Shown here: positions 17,512-25,757 of the stretch, one piece after another
Layout of the letters: each line of letters begins with the position of its first letter
How positions within the stretch are numbered: the first letter of the stretch is position 1
Program-made: the position numbers and the translations under genes
The notes under the pieces: model-generated
What the model was told of the DNA's origin: nothing
The model's database searches: none
Seen by the model: the letters and a program-made list of their open reading frames with translations, nothing else
Assembly: GCA_944389065.1 (NCBI GenBank)
Contig: CALXKZ010000001.1
Span: forward strand, 1-38,577
Origin: an uncultured Spirochaetaceae bacterium
GTDB taxonomy: Bacteria; Spirochaetota; Spirochaetia; Sphaerochaetales; Sphaerochaetaceae
Reading direction: 5' to 3'
DNA: 38,577 bases

Positions 17512-18169
17512 GTATCTTGGCGCAATAGACTATCCGGGGCGCATAGCCGCTGCAGGATATGGCGTGGATGGCGAGGCTGTCCTTTTATATGCGATCACTG
17601 GCAGAAGCAGCAATAGCCGCAACCGTGTATTCCGCCTTGATGGTGGGATACTCCGCACTGAGCCGTATGATCAGTCGAAAGTGGAGGATCCTTCGCTCAT
17701 CATCTACAATGCGATGATGAAAGCAGGGGAGAGCACTGTTCTCACAAATGGCGATCAGACAGATACGATTTCCAGTTTCCTCAATGATGGAAAAAGCCTT
17801 GAGGAGGCTCTGGCTGTACGGACGTATGAGCCCGATGATCCCAATTTCACTCCACGCATCAGTATTGTGCATGGCCCATCTGGATATACTCTGTCAATCA
17901 TAAGAAAGGATGGGGAGGATACAGACAGGAGGATATACCGATATGGTATGGAAAAAGGTGTGATGCACATAATCCACACATATATGCATGACGGCTTGCC
18001 GCTTCCATCCTTTGAAGGACTTCCTGCCAGGCTTGAGACTCTGTCTTCTGCCGATGAGCTTATTCAGGATGCATGGAATGCGATAGCAGCGGACAAGAGG
18101 ATATCCATATATGTGCGCTATGGCAGCGAGGAAAGGATCATCAATGCGATGGAGGGAGAGAATGTCTGA
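17498..18169 (+). CDS. purO: Archaeal-type IMP cyclohydrolase PurO
   Basis: The protein has 223 residues from the ATG at 17498, with GAGGAG (17484-17489) eight bases upstream. A TTG at 17492 is too close to that site. The sequence resembles archaeal PurO: YPGRIAAAGYG, then GRSSNSRNR, then VLTNGDQTDTI and FTPRISIVHGP. PurO removes water from FAICAR to close the second ring and give IMP. Here it is followed with 8 bp of overlap by a stand-alone AICAR formyltransferase, so the pair replaces bifunctional PurH. It has an extra C-terminal region of 40-50 residues relative to the short archaeal proteins. Confidence 0.88.
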   Translation: MRAGEYLGAIDYPGRIAAAGYGVDGEAVLLYAITGRSSNSRNRVFRLDGGILRTEPYDQSKVEDPSLIIYNAMMKAGESTVLTNGDQTDTISSFLNDGKSLEEALAVRTYEPDDPNFTPRISIVHGPSGYTLSIIRKDGEDTDRRIYRYGMEKGVMHIIHTYMHDGLPLPSFEGLPARLETLSSADELIQDAWNAIAADKRISIYVRYGSEERIINAMEGENV

Positions 18170-19334
18170 GAGAATCGATCTGAAGTATGGATGCAATCCG
18201 AATCAGAAAAAGGCGTATATCGAGCGTAAGGGAGGGCTTCCCGTTGAGGTCCTCAATGGCAGGGTAGGGTACATCAATTTCCTTGATGCGCTCAATGGAT
18301 GGCAGCTTGTTTCTGAGCTGAAGGCTGTGACAGGAGTTCCTGCTGCGGCATCATTCAAGCATGTATCGCCTGCAGGAGCTGCTATCGGGCTTACTCTCTC
18401 CGATAAGGAAAGGAAGATGTCCTTCATACCGAAGAAGATGGAGCTTTCTCCCCTTGCCTCTGCATATGCCAGAGCAAGGAGCGCTGACAGGATGAGCTCA
18501 TTCGGTGATTTCATCTCTCTTTCGGATGTGTGCGATGAATCCACGGCTCATCTTATAGCACGGGAAGTATCCGATGGCGTCATTGCCCCTGGATATACTC
18601 CAGAAGCGCTTGAGATACTCAGGGAAAAGAGAAAGGGAAGCTATACAGTTCTCCGCATAGATCCTGGCTTTGTGCCTGAAAGGGAGGAGAGGAGATCCGT
18701 ATTCGGTATAGACTTCGTCCAGGACAGGAATGAGTATGTCCCTTCCGATGCCGATTTTTCAAATATCGTGACAGAGAACAAAGCTCTGACAGCAGACGCC
18801 AGGCGTGACCTCACGGTTGCCCTGATAGCATTGAAGCATACGCAGTCGAACTCCGTCTGCTATGCATACAATGGGCAGACGATAGGAGTAGGAGCTGGAC
18901 AGCAGTCCAGGATCCACTGCACAAGGCTTGCAGGGAATAAGGCAGACCTATGGAATCTCAGACTCTCCGACAAGGTCCAGTCCCTTCCATTCCTTCCCGG
19001 GCTTTCAAGAAATGACAAGGACAATATAATCGAGCAGTATCTTTCAGAGTCTCCGGAGATGGATGTCCTCCAGACCTGGGAGAATTACTTTTCCGAGAAG
19101 CCGGAACCGTTCACGAAGGATGAGAAGCGGGAGTATCTTTCATCAATTGGTGGGATATCGCTGGCATCCGATGCTTTCTTCCCGTTCTCTGACAATATAG
19201 ACAGAGCAGAGAAGAGCGGGGTTATGTATATTGCCCAGCCAGGCGGGAGCGTAAGGGATGATCTTGTCATTGCCGAAGCCGATAGATTCGGCATGGTCAT
19301 GTGCTTCACTACAGTGAGGCTCTTCCATCATTGA
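18162..19334 (+). CDS. Stand-alone AICAR formyltransferase (PurH N10-formyl-THF domain only)
   Basis: The ATG at 18162 gives 390 residues, with GGAGG (18151-18155) six bases upstream. An earlier in-frame start at 18111 lies inside purO. The sequence corresponds to the C-terminal transformylase domain of PurH: LKYGCNPNQKKA at the start, AASFKHVSPAGAA with the catalytic Lys-His, and HTQSNSVCYAYNGQTIG, then GAGQQSRIHC. No IMP cyclohydrolase domain precedes it. It transfers a formyl group from 10-formyl-tetrahydrofolate to AICAR. Such single-domain forms are known in scattered bacteria, usually together with PurO as here. Confidence 0.93.
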   Translation: MSERIDLKYGCNPNQKKAYIERKGGLPVEVLNGRVGYINFLDALNGWQLVSELKAVTGVPAAASFKHVSPAGAAIGLTLSDKERKMSFIPKKMELSPLASAYARARSADRMSSFGDFISLSDVCDESTAHLIAREVSDGVIAPGYTPEALEILREKRKGSYTVLRIDPGFVPEREERRSVFGIDFVQDRNEYVPSDADFSNIVTENKALTADARRDLTVALIALKHTQSNSVCYAYNGQTIGVGAGQQSRIHCTRLAGNKADLWNLRLSDKVQSLPFLPGLSRNDKDNIIEQYLSESPEMDVLQTWENYFSEKPEPFTKDEKREYLSSIGGISLASDAFFPFSDNIDRAEKSGVMYIAQPGGSVRDDLVIAEADRFGMVMCFTTVRLFHH

Positions 19335-19337
19335 TAA

Positions 19338-19346
19338 GGGGGGGGG
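19338..19346 (+). repeat. G(9) homopolymer at the purD ribosome-binding site
   Basis: Nine consecutive G residues sit between the formyltransferase stop and the purD ATG (19351) and form the only possible Shine-Dalgarno sequence. Length changes by slippage would alter its strength and spacing. Confidence 0.9.
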
Positions 19347-19350
19347 TAAT

Positions 19351-20622
19351 ATGAATGTGCTTGTGATAGGAAGCGGCGGAAGGGAGGATGCGCTTGGGAA
19401 GAAGATATCAGAGAGCAGGCTCTCACCTTCTCTTTTCTTCCTCCCCGGAAACGGAGGAACCGGGCGCTATGGGACGAATATCCCCGGAAGCGTCATGGAT
19501 ATAACGGGAGTCATAGCTGCCTGCAGGGAGCATTCAATAGACTATGTGGTCGTCGCTCCTGATGATCCGCTGGCTGCAGGTATGGTCGATGCGCTCAGAG
19601 GGGCCGGGATTCCAGCGTTCGGACCGGAGAGAATGGCTGCCCGGATTGAGTCATCAAAGTCCTTTGCGAAGGATCTGATGCGTAAGTATTCGATTCCGAC
19701 AGCTTCCTATGCTGTCTTCACCGACAGCTTATCCGCTATAGAGTACGTATCAGCGCAGAACTATCCAGTTGTGATAAAAGCAGATGGCCTTGCACTTGGA
19801 AAGGGTGTCATCATAGCAGAGAGCAGGGAGGAAGCTGAGGCTGCCATCCGCAGCATGATGGATGATGAAGCATTCGGGGATGCAGGGAGGAAGATCGTGA
19901 TCGAGGAGTTCCTGACAGGACCTGAGGTTACCGTGCTCTCATTCACAGATGGGAAGACCATCGTACCGATGATATCCAGCATGGATCATAAGAGAGCGCA
20001 TGATAAAGACACGGGGCCCAATACAGGCGGAATGGGTGTCATAGCTCCCAATCCGTTCTTCACCGATGAGATTGCTGCAGAGTGCATGGAAAGAATATTC
20101 CTTCCAACCATCAGGGCAATGGAGAAGGAGGGCTGTCCGTTCTTAGGCTGTCTTTATTTCGGACTGATGCTCACCCCCGATGGCCCGAAGGTGATTGAGT
20201 ACAATTCAAGATTCGGAGACCCGGAGGCTGAGGCCATACTCCCGCTTCTTGATTCAGATATTCTCCAGATCATGCAGAGCGTTACCGAAGGCCGCCTCAG
20301 CGATGCCGATATAAAATGGAAGAAGCTCTCATCCTGCTGCGTTGTCGCCGCCAGCGGTGGGTACCCGGGAAAATACGGGAAAGGCAAGGCGATTGAAATA
20401 GGGGACACAGGCGATTCTGCCGTGTATATCGCAGGAGCAGAGGAGAAGGATGGGACCCTTTTCACATCAGGAGGGCGTGTTCTCTCCGTTGTATCTCTCT
20501 CCGATACTCTGGAAGGTGCTGTGGATAAAGCATACAAGGCTATGGAGAGCATCCATTTCGATGGAATGTTCTATAGGAAGGATATCGGCAAAAGGGCGCT
20601 GGAGGCTTTGAATGGTGTATAG
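19351..20622 (+). CDS. purD: Phosphoribosylamine-glycine ligase PurD
   Basis: This 423-residue ATP-grasp enzyme has the normal length. It shows NVLVIGSGGREDAL at the N-terminus, the ATP-grasp core YPVVIKADGLALGKGV, EEFLTGPEVTVLSF, and DTGPNTGGMGVIAPNPF. The widely conserved GREHA reads GREDA here, a His to Asp change. It ligates glycine to phosphoribosylamine to make GAR. Translation starts after a pure G(9) tract, and the stop overlaps the purL start by 11 bp. Confidence 0.97.
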   Translation: MNVLVIGSGGREDALGKKISESRLSPSLFFLPGNGGTGRYGTNIPGSVMDITGVIAACREHSIDYVVVAPDDPLAAGMVDALRGAGIPAFGPERMAARIESSKSFAKDLMRKYSIPTASYAVFTDSLSAIEYVSAQNYPVVIKADGLALGKGVIIAESREEAEAAIRSMMDDEAFGDAGRKIVIEEFLTGPEVTVLSFTDGKTIVPMISSMDHKRAHDKDTGPNTGGMGVIAPNPFFTDEIAAECMERIFLPTIRAMEKEGCPFLGCLYFGLMLTPDGPKVIEYNSRFGDPEAEAILPLLDSDILQIMQSVTEGRLSDADIKWKKLSSCCVVAASGGYPGKYGKGKAIEIGDTGDSAVYIAGAEEKDGTLFTSGGRVLSVVSLSDTLEGAVDKAYKAMESIHFDGMFYRKDIGKRALEALNGV

Positions 20623-23600
20623 AGTTCTTGTCGAGAAGAAGGAGGGCTTCAGGAATGAGGCAAAGTCGCTTCTTCATGATATCAGGGAGTTTCTTTCTAT
20701 CGATATAGAGGATATCAGGGTGATCAATGCATATGATGCGGAGAATATTCCTGAGTCTGTCTTCAACCGTGCTGTCCTGGAGGTATTCTCTGAGCCGCAG
20801 GTCGATGATGTCATAAGCACGCTTATGCAAGCTGATGATGCATTCCGCATCTGCTATCTTCCCGGTCAGTTCGACCAGAGAGCAAGAAGCGCGGAGGAGT
20901 GCATCTCGTTCCTCTCTCCCGGGACAAGAGCCCATGTGAAGTCCTCGAAGATCTACCTTCTTTATGGATGTTCTAAGGAGGATGGGGCCAGGATCAGGAA
21001 GTTCCTCATAAATCCGGTTGAAGCCGAGGAGGCTCCGATTGAGGAGGGGGATACACTCTCCACGCTCTATCAGGAACCTGCTGATGTCCCGGTGCTGAAA
21101 GGATTTCTGGACATGGATGAAGAGGAGCTTGACAGCTTCCGCCTCCGCTATGGTCTTGCGATGGACAGAGCCGATCTTTCCCTTTTCCAGTCATACTTCA
21201 GGGATACGGAGCGCCGCGATCCGACGATCACCGAGCTCCGTGTCTGCGATACATACTGGTCAGACCATTGCCGGCATACGACATTCCTCACCCGTCTTGA
21301 TTCTGTCGAGTTCGCTGACAGCGATGCCGAGAAGGCATATGAGGAGTATCTTTCAATCAGGAAGGAGCTTGGCAGGGACGATAGGCCTGTAACGCTTATG
21401 GATATTGCCACGATAGGGGCAAGGATACTAAAAAAGCGCGGTCTTCTTCCTGATCTCGATGAATCCGATGAGATCAATGCCTGCTCAATAAAGATCAAAG
21501 CCAGAATCGATGGCGTTGATGTTCCATATCTTCTTCTCTTCAAGAATGAGACGCATAACCACCCGACAGAGATAGAGCCATTCGGCGGAGCTGCCACATG
21601 CATAGGAGGCGCTATCCGCGATCCTCTTTCTGGACGTGCATATGTGTATCAGGCAATGAGGATCACCGGATCGGGCGATGTGACAGAGCCGTTCTCTGCC
21701 ACGATGGCCGGAAAGCTTCCGCAGCGCAAGATCGCTCTTGATGCATCGCGAGGCTATTCAAGCTATGGCAACCAGATCGGGCTTGCGACGGGAAAGGTCG
21801 AAGAGATATACCATCCCGGATACAAAGCCAAGCATATGGAGCTTGGCGCAGTCCTCGGAGCTGTTCCCTTCGATCATGTCAGAAGAGAATCTCCGGTTTC
21901 TGGTGATGTAATACTTCTTCTTGGAGGAAGAACCGGCCGTGATGGAATCGGGGGAGCGACAGGATCCTCGAAGAGCCATGGCATGAAATCACTGGAGACA
22001 TGCTCTGCAGAGGTCCAGAAAGGGAATGCTCCAGAGGAAAGGAAGCTTCAGCGCCTTTTCATGGATAAGAACGCTTCTCTGATGATCAAACGGTGCAATG
22101 ATTTTGGGGCAGGGGGCGTATCTGTTGCGATCGGAGAGCTTGCTCCAGGGCTTTCAATCGATCTTGATAAAGTCCCCAGGAAGTATCTCGGACTTGATGG
22201 GACTGAGCTTGCCATCTCCGAAAGCCAGGAAAGGATGGCAGTCTGTGTTGACAGCAGGGATGCAGAGCGCTTCATTGAGCTTGCACGTAAGGAGAATCTT
22301 GAATGCACCCCGGTTGCGGTAGTGACAGAGGAACCTGTGCTGTCCATGTCCTGGAGAGGAAAGGAGATTGTCCACCTCAGACGTTCTTTCCTCGATACAA
22401 ATGGCGCAGAGAAGCATCAGAGCGTACAGGTGCCAAAAGCAAGCGTATATGAAGATCTCTCATCGCTATCGGTGCAGGAAGCGCTATCCACTATCAATCT
22501 TGCATCGAAGCAGGGGCTTTCAGAGCGCTTCGATTCCACAATCGGCGCATCTACCGTTCTTCTGCCATTCGGCGGAAGGAACCAGAAGACAGAGCCAGAG
22601 GCAATGGCTGCTTTGATCCCTGCGCCAGAGGGCAGATCTGAAACCGCATCGCTCATGTCATATGGATACAATCCTTACAGGACATCTTCCGATCCGTTCA
22701 AAGGATCTTATGATGCTGTCGTTGACAGCGTTGCGAAGATCATCGCCACTGGCGGAAGCCGCCGCGGCACCTATCTCACATTCCAGGAGTTCTTCGGACG
22801 CACCGGCTCTGATCCTGTCCGCTGGGGCCATCCGATGGCTGCTCTTCTTGGAGCGCTGAAGGCTCAGCTGGATCTGGAGACAGCGGCAATCGGCGGCAAG
22901 GACAGCATGTCAGGCACATTCGAGAATATCGATGTACCTAACACCCTTGTATCATTCGCCGTCAATACAATCGAACCTAGGAAGATAATATCCCCGGAGT
23001 TCAAGAAAACTGGATCATATGTATCCCTTCTCGTTCCCGAGGGGAGCATGAAAGAGTATTTCGACAGGGCTGAGAAAATCCTGAGAGAGTATGGGGCATC
23101 GGCCGTATCGACTGTTCCATACGGGAGCATAGCAGCTGCAGTTGCGAAGATGTGCTTTGGAAACGGTATCGGCTTTGAAGGCAACACAGAGGGCAGAGCA
23201 CCTGCTGGCACGTTCATCATCGAATCTGCAGAACCTATCGATGGAGCTGAGCTTCTTGGCCGTACGACAGTGTCCTGCACATTCAATGGCATTCCTCTTC
23301 CGGAGCTTCTTGCGGCATATGAGAGACCGCTTTCATCTGTTTATCCGATCACAGCAGAAAGCAGAGGAGTGGCTCAGGCATTCACGTACAGCAAGGCTTC
23401 CTCCATCTCTTTCGGCCATAAAGCAAAACCGCATGTCATAATTCCGGTATTTCCAGGGACCAACTGCGAGATTGATACGGAAAAGGCATTCGATGATGCC
23501 GGGGCAGAGAGCGAGATCTTCGTTGTTTCCAATCTTGATGATGATGCGATAAAGCGCAGCATCGAAGGATTTGCCTGCAGAGTGAAGGATAGCCACATAC

Positions 23601-24229
23601 TCTTCATCCCGGGAGGATTCTCCGGAGCTGATGAGCCTGATGGATCTGGAAAATTCATAACTGCTTTCATGAGAAGTCCTGCTGTGAAGGATGCGGTCAC
23701 TGAGCTTCTTGATGTGAGGAAAGGACTTGTCGGCGGTATATGCAATGGCTTCCAGGCTCTTATAAAGCTTGGCCTCCTGCCATATGGAAGATTCTGCGAT
23801 CCGCTTCCTGAAAGCCCGACGCTCACGTTCAATACGCTTGGCAGGCATATATCCCATATCGCATACGCGCGCGTATCATCAGTTATGAGTCCCTGGATGT
23901 CAGAATTCACCCCGGGAGAGATCTGCCTGGTCCCGATAAGCCACGGCGAGGGGCGGTTCATAGCAGATGATGAGACGATTCTTGAACTTGCAGCGAATGG
24001 ACAGATTGCGTTCCAGTACTCCGATCCTGATGGCAATGTGACAATGGACGGAAGATACAACCTGAATGGATCCACAGCTGCAGTAGAGGGAATAACAAGC
24101 CCTGATGGGCGTGTGTTCGGACGCATGGGCCATGTTGAGCGATGCCAGAGGAATACCATGCTGAACCTGCAGGAAGGAAATGACAGCATCCGCTTCTTCC
24201 GCTCAGCTGTAGAGTACTTCAGAGCATGA
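20612..24229 (+). CDS. purL: Phosphoribosylformylglycinamidine synthase PurL, single-chain with fused glutaminase
   Basis: This 1205-residue protein is somewhat shorter than the E. coli enzyme (about 1295) and resembles the clostridial/streptococcal clade. The ATG at 20612 has GGAGG about seven bases upstream. The synthase region contains CDTYWSDHCRHTTF, FKNETHNHPTEIEPFGGAAT, and GIGGATGSSKSHG, then NDFGAGGVSVAIGELAPG. The C-terminal glutaminase carries the nucleophile Cys1044 in GGICNGFQ and the pair His1174 and Glu1176 in GHVER. It makes FGAM from FGAR, glutamine and ATP. No separate PurS or PurQ is needed. Confidence 0.97.
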   Translation: MVYRVLVEKKEGFRNEAKSLLHDIREFLSIDIEDIRVINAYDAENIPESVFNRAVLEVFSEPQVDDVISTLMQADDAFRICYLPGQFDQRARSAEECISFLSPGTRAHVKSSKIYLLYGCSKEDGARIRKFLINPVEAEEAPIEEGDTLSTLYQEPADVPVLKGFLDMDEEELDSFRLRYGLAMDRADLSLFQSYFRDTERRDPTITELRVCDTYWSDHCRHTTFLTRLDSVEFADSDAEKAYEEYLSIRKELGRDDRPVTLMDIATIGARILKKRGLLPDLDESDEINACSIKIKARIDGVDVPYLLLFKNETHNHPTEIEPFGGAATCIGGAIRDPLSGRAYVYQAMRITGSGDVTEPFSATMAGKLPQRKIALDASRGYSSYGNQIGLATGKVEEIYHPGYKAKHMELGAVLGAVPFDHVRRESPVSGDVILLLGGRTGRDGIGGATGSSKSHGMKSLETCSAEVQKGNAPEERKLQRLFMDKNASLMIKRCNDFGAGGVSVAIGELAPGLSIDLDKVPRKYLGLDGTELAISESQERMAVCVDSRDAERFIELARKENLECTPVAVVTEEPVLSMSWRGKEIVHLRRSFLDTNGAEKHQSVQVPKASVYEDLSSLSVQEALSTINLASKQGLSERFDSTIGASTVLLPFGGRNQKTEPEAMAALIPAPEGRSETASLMSYGYNPYRTSSDPFKGSYDAVVDSVAKIIATGGSRRGTYLTFQEFFGRTGSDPVRWGHPMAALLGALKAQLDLETAAIGGKDSMSGTFENIDVPNTLVSFAVNTIEPRKIISPEFKKTGSYVSLLVPEGSMKEYFDRAEKILREYGASAVSTVPYGSIAAAVAKMCFGNGIGFEGNTEGRAPAGTFIIESAEPIDGAELLGRTTVSCTFNGIPLPELLAAYERPLSSVYPITAESRGVAQAFTYSKASSISFGHKAKPHVIIPVFPGTNCEIDTEKAFDDAGAESEIFVVSNLDDDAIKRSIEGFACRVKDSHILFIPGGFSGADEPDGSGKFITAFMRSPAVKDAVTELLDVRKGLVGGICNGFQALIKLGLLPYGRFCDPLPESPTLTFNTLGRHISHIAYARVSSVMSPWMSEFTPGEICLVPISHGEGRFIADDETILELAANGQIAFQYSDPDGNVTMDGRYNLNGSTAAVEGITSPDGRVFGRMGHVERCQRNTMLNLQEGNDSIRFFRSAVEYFRA

Positions 24230-24302
24230 CGTAGTCCATCTGCACATTCTTCCAAGCCTCCTTTGACCGGAAAATCCTAGGAAAGAACGTATGGGAGGTT
24301 TT

Positions 24303-24683
24303 ATGAGGAATTTGATGATTCTCATGATTTCTGTAGTGGCTATGATGGCAATCGGATGCTCCTTTTCCGATCTCTTCCCGCTGCCTGGTACAGAGCAGGA
24401 AGAGGCTGGTCCGGTTTCAGGGCCAGAAGAGGATCAGGACAGGGAAGAGCTTCTTGAGGTGAAGCCGGCAGAAGGGGATATCGAGGAGTATTTCCCTCAG
24501 GGGTTCGATGGCATTTCCTATGCAGACGGAGAGTATACTCTGTACGTGAATAATGAAATCCACGAATACAAGGATGGGGATGTGGATTATTTTGGACCCA
24601 GGAATGCAATCAAGATGGAGATAGACAGCACTGTTGTGACATTTTCACGCGCTGGCTATGATCCATTGATATTCCGATTCTGA
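24303..24683 (+). CDS. Small putative lipoprotein, unknown function
   Basis: The protein has 126 residues from the ATG at 24303, with GGGAGG (24293-24298) just upstream; an in-frame ATG at 24291 overlaps that ribosome site. A hydrophobic signal peptide ends in MAIGCS, a relaxed lipobox with Cys19. It is followed by an acidic, Pro- and Glu-rich linker (residues about 28-60) and a small domain rich in aromatic and acidic residues that ends in PLIFRF. I recognise no family. It starts 73 bp after purL with no terminator between them, so it may be read from the purine transcript. Confidence 0.75.
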   Translation: MRNLMILMISVVAMMAIGCSFSDLFPLPGTEQEEAGPVSGPEEDQDREELLEVKPAEGDIEEYFPQGFDGISYADGEYTLYVNNEIHEYKDGDVDYFGPRNAIKMEIDSTVVTFSRAGYDPLIFRF

Positions 24684-24709
24684 CAGAAAACCCTTCCATT
24701 ATTTCACAT

Positions 24710-24748
24710 GTGTAGAAAATTCCTCATGTAATATGGCTTTTTTACACA
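24710..24748. repeat. Long-loop inverted repeat downstream of the lipoprotein gene
   Basis: TGTGTAGAAAA (24710-24720) and TTTTTTACACA (24738-24748) are complementary except at one position, with 17 nt between them. The T-rich right arm could give a weak terminator. I am unsure of its role. Confidence 0.35.
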
Positions 24749-24776
24749 GCAGAGCCTGTTTTACTCATTTTTATGC

Positions 24777-24821
24777 TTGACACATTACATGAACTTCACT
24801 TAGAAATATTGTCGGTATAAG
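24777..24821 (+). promoter_or_regulatory. Candidate distal promoter of the chaperone-usher cluster
   Basis: A perfect TTGACA (24777-24782) is followed after 18 bp by TAGAAA (24801-24806), and TATAAG lies at 24816-24821. If this is the active promoter, the G(9) tract downstream falls in the 5' untranslated region. Confidence 0.35.
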
Positions 24822-24883
24822 ATGAGACTGGTTCTGAGACAGATAAAACCTCAGAGTTGGCCCGTTTTGTTTATTCCTTCCGC

Positions 24884-24920
24884 TTGGCTTAAATGCCAAC
24901 GGGGGGGGGTATTCTAATAG
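24884..24920 (+). promoter_or_regulatory. G(9) tract in a candidate promoter spacer, chaperone-usher cluster
   Basis: TTGGCT (24884-24889) precedes a G(9) run (24901-24909) followed at once by TATTCT (24910-24915) and TCTAAT (24913-24918), both -10-like. The spacer is 20 bp to the first and 23 bp to the second. TTAAAT (24889-24894) offers an 18-bp spacer to TCTAAT. In each reading the G run lies between the two boxes. A TTGGC...GCCAA inverted repeat (24884-24899) abuts the tract. The gap 24684-24978 holds no credible gene. Confidence 0.5.
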
Positions 24921-24947
24921 GGCTCCTGGTTTCATCATGCTGAGAGG

Positions 24948-24963
24948 TATGCCATAAGGCATA
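24948..24963 (+). promoter_or_regulatory. 5' leader hairpin before the chaperone gene
   Basis: TATGCC (24948-24953), ATAA and GGCATA (24958-24963) form a perfect 6-bp hairpin that ends just before the AAAGGGGG ribosome-binding stretch of the chaperone gene. Confidence 0.4.
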
Positions 24964-24978
24964 GCTAAAGGGGGCATG

Positions 24979-25722
24979 ATGACTACAATCAACAGAAGGG
25001 CAATATTGATATTGCTCCTGTTTGTTATCGCGATTTTCAATGTCGGTGCTTATCAGCTGTCGCCGCTGAATGTTACATATGACCCGACCGGGGCAGGAAG
25101 CGCCAAAGTCTACACTATAGTAAATGATTCTGATTCGCCGATTGCGATTGAAGTCAGAGCAGAGCAGCGCATCATCGATATCGATGGCAATGAAGTCAAT
25201 CAGGATGGTTCAGCATTCTTCCAGATCCAGCCTAACAGAATGATCATCAGACCTGACTCAACACAGCTTGTGCGTGTTCAGTACCGTGGTCCCAGAACTG
25301 TGCCACAGGAGCTTTCTTTCCGCATTATCTCAGAGCAGATTGCTATGCCTCGTGGAGCTAACGCCACAGATTCCGGGCAGATGATTTCCTTCCTTTTCGT
25401 ATATTCAACAAGTGCATATATCGCTCCTTCAGTAATTGTCGAGAGTGTAACTCCTGCCGTTTCTGTCAATGAGGAAGGAAAGCTTGAGGTCATACTTGAG
25501 AATACTGGATCTGTGCATCAGATTCTGAATGATCTTTCCATTGTCCTCACTGGAGACAATGGAGCTGAATATACACTTTCAGAGACAGAGCTTGAACCGG
25601 TATCTGGGCAGAACCTTCTTACCGATTCGAAGCTCAGGACCGTTATTGAGATGCCAGAGGTGCTTGCTGGCGCTTCCAGCATCCAGGCGGCCATTGAATA
25701 TAATTACAGCTACTCAGCTTAA
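24979..25722 (+). CDS. PapD-like periplasmic pilus-assembly chaperone
   Basis: The protein has about 247 residues from the second of two adjacent ATGs (24979), with AAAGGGGG just upstream. A signal peptide ends near NVGA, before YQLSP. The first immunoglobulin-like domain shows the chaperone G1-strand region IQPNRMIIRPDSTQLVRVQY and the following LSFRIISEQI, as in chaperones of archaic (CsuC-like) systems. A second domain begins near residue 150. Such chaperones bind secreted pilus subunits by donor-strand complementation and hand them to an outer-membrane usher. The usher-like gene follows 35 bp downstream, which supports the call. Confidence 0.85.
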   Translation: MTTINRRAILILLLFVIAIFNVGAYQLSPLNVTYDPTGAGSAKVYTIVNDSDSPIAIEVRAEQRIIDIDGNEVNQDGSAFFQIQPNRMIIRPDSTQLVRVQYRGPRTVPQELSFRIISEQIAMPRGANATDSGQMISFLFVYSTSAYIAPSVIVESVTPAVSVNEEGKLEVILENTGSVHQILNDLSIVLTGDNGAEYTLSETELEPVSGQNLLTDSKLRTVIEMPEVLAGASSIQAAIEYNYSYSA

Positions 25723-25757
25723 CTGAATAGCTGTAGAGGATAACAGAGAGGCATCGG

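Noticed and set aside
23374..24255. Minus-strand open frame of 293 codons within purL
   Set aside because: It lies wholly opposite the well-supported PurL glutaminase domain and shows no family motif.
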